This document shows, one piece after another, positions 48,191 through 56,280 of a DNA stretch of 64,000 nt. Location: assembly GCA_017959005.1 (NCBI GenBank), contig JAGDBO010000012.1, positions 1 through 64,000 on the forward strand, read 5' to 3'. Position 1 is the stretch's first letter. Each line of letters opens with the position of its first letter. Position numbers and translations under genes: made by a program. Source of the stretch: Bacteroidales bacterium. Its GTDB lineage: Bacteria > Bacteroidota > Bacteroidia > Bacteroidales > UBA932. The notes beneath the pieces are model-generated. The model was not told the DNA's origin. It ran no database searches and saw only the letters and a program-made list of their open reading frames with translations.

Positions 48191-49486
48191 TCATTTTTTG
48201 TTTCTGTTCTTTTCTATTGAGTCTTCTTCTAAGATGGTCTCTCTCAGAAGGTTAATTGCCGAAGCGGAGAATCTCTCAATGTTGATTTGGCGTGTGCTCT
48301 TTGAGGCGGTTTTTTGCGTCACGCATCCTTTAGGGGTAGAGACAGCCATCCAAAAAGTACCGGCAGGTTTCTCTTCACTTCCTCCGTCTGGCCCTGCAAT
48401 TCCAGATGCAGCAATGGAATAGGTGGTCTTGAACTTTTTTCTTGCCCCTTCTGCCATCTGCTCTACACTCTCTTTGCTCACAGCTCCGAACTTTTTGATA
48501 ACGCTCTCTTTTACTCCCAGAAGATCCGTTTTAACCTTATTGTCATAACATACCGCTCCGCCCTTGTAGAACTTGGATGCACCCGGATTCTGAGTTATCA
48601 GGTGAGCAATGTATCCTCCTGTGCAAGACTCTGCTGTTGAGAGTGTTGCGCCTCTCTTTTGCAACATCTGCCCAAGCACTTTTTGCGGTGTAGTTTCACC
48701 CTCTCCGTAGATGGCGTTGCCCAGTATTTTCTTAAGAGATGCTATCTGTTTTGAAATCTCTTTCTTACCCTCTTTCTCTTCAACTCCGTAAATGGAGAGG
48801 CGGAGTCTTACTCCCAAGATAGGATTAGGAAGGTAGGCAAGATGTATATTTTCAGGCAGGGAATCTTCCCATTTTTCTATCCTCTTTGCAAGCTGAGATT
48901 CAGGAATTCCGAATGTGCATACTGTGTGATGTAGAATATTGTCTAGCTTGTAATGTGCTTTTATGGAGGAGATTACATCCGGCAGTGCCTGCTCCGTTTC
49001 AAAAGGAACGCCCGGCATTGAGAAGAGAAGATTCTTACGGTTGAACCTGCTCTTTGCAAAGGAGAACTGCATAATAGGGGCGGTGCCGCAACGGTTGGGA
49101 ATCACAGTACATCTGTTTGGAACGTAGGCCTGCTGAAGGTTGAGATCCATCATCTCTATTCCTCTGGTAGATAGGATTCTACGGTTAATCTCCATCTGGG
49201 TTTTATTGCAAACGTATCTGCTGCTTTTTGAAAGTGCGTAAAGAACTTTCTTTGTTATGTCATCCTTTGTTGGTCCCAGTCCGCCCGTAGAGAGCACAAT
49301 ATCAGATGTTTTGAGACATCTCTCTAAAGTTGTAAGTATGTCATCATTATCATCCGAACAGGTAACCATAGAGACTACCTTAATGCCAATCTTGTTGAGT
49401 TGTTTGGAGATCATTGCGGAGTTGGTATCCGTAATTTGCCCAATCAATATCTCGTCTCCTATTGTGCAGATAGATGCTGTAATCAT
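48191..49486 (-). CDS. cinA: CinA family protein, full length
   Basis: The 431-aa protein has an N-terminal MoaB/Mog-like domain (GDEILIGQITDTNSAMISK, STGGLGPTKDD) and a C-terminal CinA domain with the nicotinamide-mononucleotide deamidase motif (LSTAESCTGGYIAHLI, YSIAASGIAGPDGGSEEKPAGT split). These two parts give ADP-ribose pyrophosphatase and NMN deamidase activity in characterised homologues, for pyridine nucleotide recycling. It overlaps pyrD by 4 bp. A second, C-domain-only copy is at 59668. Confidence 0.94.
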   Translation of the reverse strand: MITASICTIGDEILIGQITDTNSAMISKQLNKIGIKVVSMVTCSDDNDDILTTLERCLKTSDIVLSTGGLGPTKDDITKKVLYALSKSSRYVCNKTQMEINRRILSTRGIEMMDLNLQQAYVPNRCTVIPNRCGTAPIMQFSFAKSRFNRKNLLFSMPGVPFETEQALPDVISSIKAHYKLDNILHHTVCTFGIPESQLAKRIEKWEDSLPENIHLAYLPNPILGVRLRLSIYGVEEKEGKKEISKQIASLKKILGNAIYGEGETTPQKVLGQMLQKRGATLSTAESCTGGYIAHLITQNPGASKFYKGGAVCYDNKVKTDLLGVKESVIKKFGAVSKESVEQMAEGARKKFKTTYSIAASGIAGPDGGSEEKPAGTFWMAVSTPKGCVTQKTASKSTRQINIERFSASAINLLRETILEEDSIEKNRNKK

Positions 49487-50553
49487 CGAATAGCAGTTGA
49501 AGAGTCCTCTTTCTCTCTGGCTACAAAGGTTTTAGCCAGGAACTTGTTTATCTTCTTAATATACTTTGGACCGTTGTATATGAATCCGGAATAGACCTCA
49601 ATAAGTGAGGCTCCGTTGTCCAACATCTCCAATGCCTGCTGAGGAGTCATAATACCGCCGCTGGCAATGATAGGGAGGTGTCCTTCCGTCTTTTGGTAGA
49701 TGTACTTAACCATCTCTAAACTACGCTGATACAAAGGTGCTCCACTCATTCCTCCTCTGCCGATTTCCCGGATTGTTCCCTCATTACTTTTTAGGTTCTG
49801 ACGTGAGGTGGTTGTGTTGGTTGCAATTATTCCGTCCAGTCCGGAGATGAGAACCATATCTATAATCTCATCCAGATGAGCCTTGTCTATATCTGGAGAA
49901 ATCTTAATCAGAATAGGGCGGTAGTCATCATACATCAACCTGAGTTCCAGGAGTTTATCTATGATAGGGGAGAGGTTCTCCATGGTCTGAAGTTTGCCCG
50001 CATCCTTAACGTTTGGGCAGGAGAGATTCAGAACAAAGTAATCAATGTAATCATAGATATATTCAAAGCAGAACTCGTAATCTTTATAGGCCTCGCTGGT
50101 AGGGGTATCCTTACCGTTAATAATGCTGCATCCCAGAGGAACTCTGGGTCTATGTTTCTGAATGAATGAAACTGCATGGCGGATACCTTTGTTGTTGATA
50201 CCCATCCTGTTTATAATAGCGTGATCCTTAGGAAGTCTGAAGCATCTGGGCTTTGGATTTCCCTCCTGAGGTTTAGGTGTGAGAGTTCCAATTTCTACAA
50301 ACCCGAATCCAAAGTTTGATATAGCATTGTAACCGTCTCCGTCCTTATCGAACCCAGCTGCAAGACCAACCGGATTGAGGAACTTTATACCAAAGACTTC
50401 TCTCTCCAAAGAGGGGTGCTTGTAATTGTATAAAAGCCTGATAAACCTGCCGGTTAGAGGAATTCTCTCCATCCATTTCATAACGGAGAGAACCAGATCG
50501 TGAATCCTTTCCGGTTGCCAGAGGAAGAATATAGGCCTGAACAATTTGTACAT
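49483..50553 (-). CDS. pyrD: Dihydroorotate dehydrogenase (quinone), class 2
   Basis: FMN enzyme of the inner membrane that oxidises dihydroorotate with quinone. With the ATG at 50553 the product is 356 aa and starts MYKLFRPIFFLWQPERIHDLV, the usual membrane-associating helix of class 2. Other motifs are NPVGLAAGFDKDG, catalytic Ser in LNLSCPNV, and ATNTTTSR. An ATG at 50574 would add 7 residues inside the promoter box. Class 2 implies a membrane quinone pool in this anaerobe. Confidence 0.95.
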   Translation of the reverse strand: MYKLFRPIFFLWQPERIHDLVLSVMKWMERIPLTGRFIRLLYNYKHPSLEREVFGIKFLNPVGLAAGFDKDGDGYNAISNFGFGFVEIGTLTPKPQEGNPKPRCFRLPKDHAIINRMGINNKGIRHAVSFIQKHRPRVPLGCSIINGKDTPTSEAYKDYEFCFEYIYDYIDYFVLNLSCPNVKDAGKLQTMENLSPIIDKLLELRLMYDDYRPILIKISPDIDKAHLDEIIDMVLISGLDGIIATNTTTSRQNLKSNEGTIREIGRGGMSGAPLYQRSLEMVKYIYQKTEGHLPIIASGGIMTPQQALEMLDNGASLIEVYSGFIYNGPKYIKKINKFLAKTFVAREKEDSSTAIR

Positions 50554-50571
50554 ATAGTTATATATTATGCA

Positions 50572-50579
50572 CAAATTTA
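50572..50579 (-). promoter_or_regulatory. -7 box (TAAATTTG) for pyrD-cinA
   Basis: TAnnTTTG on the minus strand, 18 nt before the preferred pyrD ATG, located in the gap after the XRE gene. Confidence 0.45.
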
Positions 50580-50586
50580 AGAAATT

Positions 50587-51198
50587 CTACTTCTCAAAGG
50601 ATTGGAAGCTCCCGTCAGAGAAGAAGAGAATGACTCTCTCCAATTCTTTTTTTATCTCGATTGGGGTACGTTTTATCTCGTTTACGCTATTCTCAAGAGG
50701 TTCAGAAGGGGCTTTTTCTTCAGTAATATCCTTATTAACAGTCTCTTCCAGCTGTTTGAGCCGTTGTGCCAGTTCCCCATCTTCCAGAGCCGGGAAGGGG
50801 TGATATTCTCTTTTTTCCTCCTCAAAGGGGAAATCTTGCTCCTCTTCCTCCGGAAATCCGAACAAATTATTGCTTTCTGCGTCTGAATTACGCAAAACTT
50901 GATTTTCTTCAGATTTTTCCTTATTTGCGTTAAATTCACGCAAAGTCATAGAGTCACTCAGAGCCTCTCCGCGGAAATTTTTTTCACTGTTGCGGTAGGG
51001 TTGACCAACTCCGGTGAGCAACCACTCAATATTCAAATTCGGCAATTTTGTCAGTACGGAAAGAATGAAGTCGTAACTCGGATTATTACGCCCGCTCATA
51101 AGGTTGGAAAGGGTGGATCTTTGGATACCCAAAAGAGTGGCCAATTGAGCGGCGGTTATTCTTTCCAGGTTGAGGATGGTCTGTAAACGCTCTTTCAT
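50587..51198 (-). CDS. XRE-family transcriptional regulator
   Basis: The 203-aa protein has an N-terminal XRE HTH (about 13-60: ITAAQLATLLGIQRSTLSNLMSGR then PSYDFILSVLTKLPNLNIEWLLTG), an acidic low-complexity linker (NLFGFPEEEEQDFPFEEEKRE split), a coiled-coil segment and a short conserved tail RVILFFSDGSFQSFEK. This form is common in Bacteroidetes; the target is unknown. It lies 33 nt upstream of pyrD on the same strand and has the best-matched promoter in the window. Confidence 0.9.
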   Translation of the reverse strand: MKERLQTILNLERITAAQLATLLGIQRSTLSNLMSGRNNPSYDFILSVLTKLPNLNIEWLLTGVGQPYRNSEKNFRGEALSDSMTLREFNANKEKSEENQVLRNSDAESNNLFGFPEEEEQDFPFEEEKREYHPFPALEDGELAQRLKQLEETVNKDITEEKAPSEPLENSVNEIKRTPIEIKKELERVILFFSDGSFQSFEK

Positions 51199-51219
51199 AG
51201 TTGTTAATTTAACTCGTTA

Positions 51220-51251
51220 CAAATATAGACAATTTGTTTCAATTATTCAAA
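51220..51251 (-). promoter_or_regulatory. Perfect Bacteroidetes promoter of the XRE gene
   Basis: On the minus strand TTTG (51248-51251), a 20-bp spacer and TATATTTG (51220-51227). Both elements and spacing match the consensus. The leader is about 15-20 nt. Confidence 0.75.
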
Positions 51252-51708
51252 AATTCCTTCTGCACTCATCTTTTTTTAAATTATTTAACAAATTGCGCAG
51301 TCAGAAGAAATCCCGCATGTATAGGCCTGTAATAGGGGTACGCAAAAATCAATCTATTTAAATGTGTAATTTAGATGGTGGTAATATCCATATTGAAAAT
51401 CAAATAGTTAGCAAAATTTCAAATATTGAATATTCGGGCTAATGCGCATTTTTGGCCCTATTTCTACGTAATATACCTAAAGCTATAGTTTACTTAATAG
51501 CTGTAATATTATTAAAAATCAATGAGTTACAAAATTTCAAAAATTTATATAAAGAATTTTTATACTCTGCAAACAAATCACATATTTAAAGTACGCAATT
51601 TGAAATTCCCCTGTTCAATAATGTGAATTTTGCTTGTTTTAACCTGTGAAATTCAAAAAAGTGAAAAACCTCTATTTTAAGAGATTTCTTCTTTTGTGGG
51701 TAATTATA
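51252..51708. other. AT-rich intergenic region with a diverged direct repeat
   Basis: No gene is supported between the XRE promoter and the queA promoter. Two related ~46-bp segments (51381-51427 and 51503-51547) share AAAATCAA, AGTTA and CAAAATTTCAAA blocks in the same order. Between them is a weak hairpin, GGGC (51436-51439) with GCCC (51455-51458), around AATGCGCATT. I see no tRNA, CRISPR or known riboswitch. Confidence 0.5.
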
Positions 51709-51716
51709 TATCTTTG
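51709..51716 (+). promoter_or_regulatory. -7 box (TATCTTTG) for queA
   Basis: TAnnTTTG match with TTTC (51685-51688) in the -33 position. It ends only 10 nt before the TTG start, so the transcript leader would be very short. Confidence 0.55.
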
Positions 51717-51726
51717 CAAAAAATAA

Positions 51727-52956
51727 TTGAATTTGGAGCCTGTTATTAAAATATCTGATTTCACCTACCCTCTCCCGGATGAGAGAATAGCAAAATACCC
51801 CTTGGCGGAGAGAGACTCGTCCAAGCTTTTAGTCTATAAAGATGGCAGAGTTTTGGATGATACCTTTTATAATATAGCCTCCCATATTCCGGAGAAATCC
51901 TTTATGGTTTTCAACAATACCAAGGTGGTTCCGGCAAGGCTGTTTTTCCGGAAAAATACGGGTGCGTTGATAGAGATTTTATGCCTGAATCCGGTCTCTC
52001 CGGCTGAATATATTGGCTCTTTTTCCTCAAAAAGGAGCTGCAGCTGGTCTGTTGTGGTGGGAAATGCCAAGAAATGGAAGGGCGGAGAGCTCTATTTTTA
52101 CTCGGATTCCATCGGGAAAGAGCTCAATTTTAGAGTAGAACTGGTTCAAAAAGGGGTAAAAAGCTCCGTAGTGCTCTTCAAATGGGATACTGACGAGACC
52201 TTTTCTGAGGTTTTGGAGAGGTGCGGAAAGGTCCCTATTCCTCCATATCTTAACAGAGATACTGAGGAGATTGACAAGAAGAGATATCAGACAATCTACG
52301 CCCGTTTTGAGGGCTCCGTGGCCGCTCCTACAGCCGGTCTGCACTTTACGGATAGGGTGCTTAAATCTCTGGATGATAGGAATATAAAGAGAGAAAACGT
52401 CTGTCTTCACGTGGGTGCCGGAACATTCGCTCCTGTTAAGAGTGAATTTATTTCTGATCACCAGATGCACTCTGAGCCCTTCTCCCTCTCAAGGGAATTT
52501 TTGACAGATCTTATCAAAGCGGTAAAAGAGGGCTCTGTGGTGGCCGTGGGAACCACCTCTACAAGAACGCTGGAATCTCTATACTATATTGGTGTTCAGT
52601 GTATTGAGAATCCGAATGAGACCATAAGGCCAGTCTCTCAGTGGGAACCTTACAACAGGGAGTATAAATATGATATTGCGGAGGCTCTGGAGGCTATTGT
52701 TGCCTATCTGGACGCCCATTCTCTTTCCCAATTGATAGCCGCAACCTCTATAATAATTGTTCCAGGGTTCAAATACAGGGTTGTGGATATTCTGGTAACC
52801 AACTTCCACCAGCCGCAAAGTACTCTGTTACTGCTGATTTCAGCCTTTATAGGGGATGATTGGAGAGATCTTTACGCTCACGCTCTTCAGTGCGGATACC
52901 GTTTCCTGAGTTACGGAGACAGCTCTCTTCTTTTCAAAAACCGGAAAATTTTGTAA
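51727..52956 (+). CDS. queA: S-adenosylmethionine:tRNA ribosyltransferase-isomerase QueA
   Basis: Makes epoxyqueuosine in tRNA by transferring the ribosyl part of SAM. The 409-aa product carries FTYPLPDERIAKYP at the N-terminus, NNTKVVPARL, PPYLNRDTEEIDKKRYQT split, SVAAPTAGLHFT, VGAGTFAPVKSE and TNFHQPQSTLLLL. An in-frame TAA is directly before 51727, and the first in-frame ATG lies near residue 60, beyond conserved motifs. A TTG at 51727 (or 51733) must therefore be the start. Downstream, the acyltransferase begins 25 nt after the stop. Confidence 0.94.
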   Translation: MNLEPVIKISDFTYPLPDERIAKYPLAERDSSKLLVYKDGRVLDDTFYNIASHIPEKSFMVFNNTKVVPARLFFRKNTGALIEILCLNPVSPAEYIGSFSSKRSCSWSVVVGNAKKWKGGELYFYSDSIGKELNFRVELVQKGVKSSVVLFKWDTDETFSEVLERCGKVPIPPYLNRDTEEIDKKRYQTIYARFEGSVAAPTAGLHFTDRVLKSLDDRNIKRENVCLHVGAGTFAPVKSEFISDHQMHSEPFSLSREFLTDLIKAVKEGSVVAVGTTSTRTLESLYYIGVQCIENPNETIRPVSQWEPYNREYKYDIAEALEAIVAYLDAHSLSQLIAATSIIIVPGFKYRVVDILVTNFHQPQSTLLLLISAFIGDDWRDLYAHALQCGYRFLSYGDSSLLFKNRKIL

Positions 52957-52981
52957 ATTCGCTCGGCTAACTGCATTTACC

Positions 52982-54157
52982 ATGGCAGAAGTGGATAAAA
53001 TATTTGACGGCATCAGGCCCTATTATGACAGCGAGATTCCCGCTTCAATAGAGAGGATGAAGAAACACCCTTATTTGGAGGAGATTGCTAACTTCCTTAA
53101 AATCAAGGGTGGAATAGAGCATCTTGTAAATATGTTATCTGCCTGCAAGACGGTAGATGATTTCCAGGATAAGATAATGGTTCTGGTGGTTTCAACTATT
53201 TTGGAACACACCTCCAACGGTGTTACCCATTCCGGTTTACACTACTTCTCCGGAAATCAAAAGCATCTGATTATTACCAATCACAGAGATATAGTACTGG
53301 ATTCCGCCATCATTCAGTTAATTCTTCATACCCACAAGGTAACAACTACTGAGATTGCAGTGGGAGACAACCTCATTACATCTCAGTTTATTGAGGATGT
53401 GGCGCGTTCCAACAAAATGATAAAGGTTACGAGAAGTTCCTCACCAAGAGAGGTTTACAACTCTTCAATGCTGCTCTCCAAGTATATCCGTCACAATGTG
53501 GCCACTCAGACCAGTTCTATCTGGATTGCCCAGCGTAACGGACGTACCAAGGATGGTTTTGACCAGACGGAGCAGGGGCTTCTTAAGATGCTGGAGATGA
53601 GTGGCAAGGGAGACTTCATTACGGATATGGACGAACTCAGCATAATGCCGGTTGCCATATCTTATGAGTTTGAACCTTGTGATGCCTTAAAGACCAGAGA
53701 GTTATACGTTTCACGCAGATGCCGTTACGTAAAGGAGGAGGGAGAGGATCTCCACAGCATAATTACCGGAATCGCTCTGTGGAAGGGAGGAATCCACATA
53801 GACTTTACGGAACCTATCAGAACTGAACAGATTGCTTCCTGTGCAGCCTTCTCAAAGAATGAGAGGTTTGTTGAACTGGGCAAGATTATAGATAAGAGGA
53901 TTCACTCATACTTTAAACTCTGGCCTAACAACTTCATAGCCTATGACCTTTTGATGGCTGAGGAAAATATTGAGCCTGAGTTCTTTGCAGAGTATTCATC
54001 TCAGCAGAAGAACGCCTTTGAGGCCCACATGGAAAAGCAACTCTCTTACATTGAGTCTCACGCCTGTCCTATTGATGGAGAGGAGTGGAACCGTTCTGAA
54101 CTCAGGGAGATATTCCTGAACATCTATGCGAACCCTGTAAGGGCTTCCCTGAAGTAA
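52982..54157 (+). CDS. PlsC/PlsB-like glycerolipid acyltransferase
   Basis: The 391-aa protein has the HX4D-type acyltransferase motif in ITNHRDIVLDSA (His and Asp around residues 101-106). This is followed by a conserved Ser/Arg-rich stretch (VTRSSSPREVYNSSMLLS split) and WIAQRNGRTKDG (motif III-like). It lacks membrane helices. It belongs to the glycerol-phosphate/1-acylglycerol-phosphate acyltransferase superfamily and probably works in membrane lipid synthesis; the exact acceptor is unknown. It lies downstream of queA and 47 nt before dpp11. Confidence 0.85.
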   Translation: MAEVDKIFDGIRPYYDSEIPASIERMKKHPYLEEIANFLKIKGGIEHLVNMLSACKTVDDFQDKIMVLVVSTILEHTSNGVTHSGLHYFSGNQKHLIITNHRDIVLDSAIIQLILHTHKVTTTEIAVGDNLITSQFIEDVARSNKMIKVTRSSSPREVYNSSMLLSKYIRHNVATQTSSIWIAQRNGRTKDGFDQTEQGLLKMLEMSGKGDFITDMDELSIMPVAISYEFEPCDALKTRELYVSRRCRYVKEEGEDLHSIITGIALWKGGIHIDFTEPIRTEQIASCAAFSKNERFVELGKIIDKRIHSYFKLWPNNFIAYDLLMAEENIEPEFFAEYSSQQKNAFEAHMEKQLSYIESHACPIDGEEWNRSELREIFLNIYANPVRASLK

Positions 54158-54204
54158 CCTTAGGCGGTTACTGCACCATTGAAATAATTGAAAAACAAAG
54201 AGAT

Positions 54205-56280
54205 ATGAAAAAGATTCTTGTTGCCGTATTGTTCCTTTTCACCATTGTTCCTAATGTAAAAGCGGATGAGGGAATGTGGCTTCCGCTTCTGATAGGGCAG
54301 AGGATAGGTGATATGCAGGCAAAGGGTTGCCGTCTTACGGCAGAAGATATTTACAGTGTAAATCAGGCCTCTCTTAAGGATGCGGTTGTACTCTTTGGCG
54401 GCGGATGTACGGGAGAGTTGGTATCCAATGAGGGATTGCTCTTTACAAATCATCACTGCGGATACAGCTACATTCAGAAGCACAGCAGCGTTGAGCATGA
54501 CTATCTTAAGGATGGTTTCTGGGCTATGAACCGTTCTCAGGAACTCCCTAACAAAGGACTGACTGTAAGTTTCTTAGACAGGATGGAAGATGTAACTGAG
54601 CAGGTTCTCAGCGGCTATGACGCTTCAATGACGGAGAAGCAGAGAGATTCCGTAATAAGAGCAAACTCCAGAGAGTTGATAAAGAGGGCCGTAGAGGGAG
54701 GTAAAGGGCTGAAAGCCAACGTTGAGGCGCTCTATTACGGTAACCAGTTCTTCCTCTTTGTATTCCGTGTATTCTCGGATGTACGCCTGGTGGGCGCTCC
54801 CCCTTCCTCAATAGGTAAGTTTGGCGGAGATACGGACAACTGGATGTGGCCGCGCCATACCGGAGATTTCTCAATTTTCAGAATCTATGCAGATAAGGAT
54901 AACAATCCTGCCTCATACTCAGAGGATAACGTGCCTTATACCCCTAAGAAGTTCTTTAAAATTTCCAGAGCGGGAGTGAAGGAGGGAGACTTTACCTTTG
55001 TCTATGGTTGCCCGGGCAGCACAAAGGAGTATGTGGTCAGTGACGATGTTGAGTATGTGGCTCTTATTTCAGACCCTGAAAAGATTGCTCTGCGTACTGC
55101 AAGACTGGATATTATGAAAAAGTATATGGCTCAGAGCCAGAAGGTTAGGATTCAGTACTCATCTAAGGCGGCAAATGTCTCCAACGCCTGGAAAAAGTGG
55201 CAGGGGGAGTCAAAGGGTATCCTTAAGATGAACACCATTCAGAAAAAGAGAGAGTATGAGCAGCGCTTTAAGGAGTGGGCAAAAGGAACTGAATATGACC
55301 AGGTTGTTGAGCAGTTGGAGGCTCTTTATGCAGCAAAGAAGCCGTATAACTATGCGTACGAATACTATTCGGAGACTATCAGAACCATTGAGTTACTGCA
55401 ACTTGCATATAGGGTAAAGTCTCTTTTCCAGCTCAAGGATCCTAAGGGGGCCAAATCTCTGGCGGAAGTATTCTACAAGGATTACTATCAACCGATTGAT
55501 ATGGAGTGCTTTGTAGCAAGCGTTAAGGCCTTTGACAGCAAGATGACGGATGATTTCAAGCCTCAGTTTTTTAAGGATAAAATGAAGGAGTTCGGAAGTG
55601 CGGAAGAGTATTGCAACTATCTGTACGGCAACTCTTTATTTACTGATTTGGATAAGATTATGGCTCTTACGGAAGATGATATCCAAAAGATGGCAGACGA
55701 TCCTGCAAATCAGCTCTATGACGCCTTTAATAACTGGTATCAGAAGACTTTAAGGCCTGTGTTGGTGAGTATAAATTCAGAGACTAACCTCTGTTACAGA
55801 AAATATATGAGGGGGCAGATGGAGTTTGAGAAACAGAGACAGTTCTACCCGGATGCAAATCTCACACTCAGAGTGGCCTACGGCAATGTGAAGGGGTATT
55901 CTCCGGCAGATGCAATCTACTATGATCCCGTCTCTACCCTCAAGGGTATTATGGAGAAGGATAATCCGGATATATTTGATTACAATATCCCTCAGAAACT
56001 CAGGGATATATATGCAGAGGGCGGACACGAGAAACAGCCTGTATGCTTTATAGCAACCAACCATACTACCGGCGGAAACTCAGGTTCTCCGGTTCTAAAC
56101 GCAGATGGTAATCTCATTGGAATAAACTTTGACCGCGTTTGGGAGGGAACAATGAGCGATATTGTTTACGACCCGGATGTATGTAGAAACATCTCCCTGG
56201 ATATCAGATATTTGCTCTTTAATATAGAGCAGATAGGGGGGGCGGGATATCTCTTCAACGAGATGGTATTTGTTGATTAG
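54205..56280 (+). CDS. Dipeptidyl peptidase 11 (S46, Asp/Glu-specific)
   Basis: Periplasmic serine exopeptidase releasing dipeptides with an acidic second residue. The 691-aa precursor has a signal peptide (about 1-20, ending VKA), catalytic His in LFTNHHCGYS (about 73) and Ser626 in GNSGSP. Arg644 in GINFDRVWEG sits 18 residues after the serine, where DPP11 has the Arg that selects acidic P1 residues; DPP7 has Gly there. This is a strong basis for DPP11 over DPP7. It converges with the OM-barrel gene (4-bp overlap). Confidence 0.93.
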   Translation: MKKILVAVLFLFTIVPNVKADEGMWLPLLIGQRIGDMQAKGCRLTAEDIYSVNQASLKDAVVLFGGGCTGELVSNEGLLFTNHHCGYSYIQKHSSVEHDYLKDGFWAMNRSQELPNKGLTVSFLDRMEDVTEQVLSGYDASMTEKQRDSVIRANSRELIKRAVEGGKGLKANVEALYYGNQFFLFVFRVFSDVRLVGAPPSSIGKFGGDTDNWMWPRHTGDFSIFRIYADKDNNPASYSEDNVPYTPKKFFKISRAGVKEGDFTFVYGCPGSTKEYVVSDDVEYVALISDPEKIALRTARLDIMKKYMAQSQKVRIQYSSKAANVSNAWKKWQGESKGILKMNTIQKKREYEQRFKEWAKGTEYDQVVEQLEALYAAKKPYNYAYEYYSETIRTIELLQLAYRVKSLFQLKDPKGAKSLAEVFYKDYYQPIDMECFVASVKAFDSKMTDDFKPQFFKDKMKEFGSAEEYCNYLYGNSLFTDLDKIMALTEDDIQKMADDPANQLYDAFNNWYQKTLRPVLVSINSETNLCYRKYMRGQMEFEKQRQFYPDANLTLRVAYGNVKGYSPADAIYYDPVSTLKGIMEKDNPDIFDYNIPQKLRDIYAEGGHEKQPVCFIATNHTTGGNSGSPVLNADGNLIGINFDRVWEGTMSDIVYDPDVCRNISLDIRYLLFNIEQIGGAGYLFNEMVFVD

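Noticed and set aside
51170-51361. A 63-aa plus-strand open frame in the XRE upstream region
   Set aside because: It overlaps the XRE start and its promoter, has no recognisable content and no promoter of its own.
51436-51458. Small hairpin GGGC...GCCC with inner AATGCGCATT
   Set aside because: Only four GC pairs on the outside and no match to a known RNA family; kept only as a note on the spacer.
54153-54172. Hairpin AGTAACC/GGTTACT after the acyltransferase gene
   Set aside because: A 7-bp stem with no T run and overlapping the stop codon; not a convincing terminator, possibly chance.
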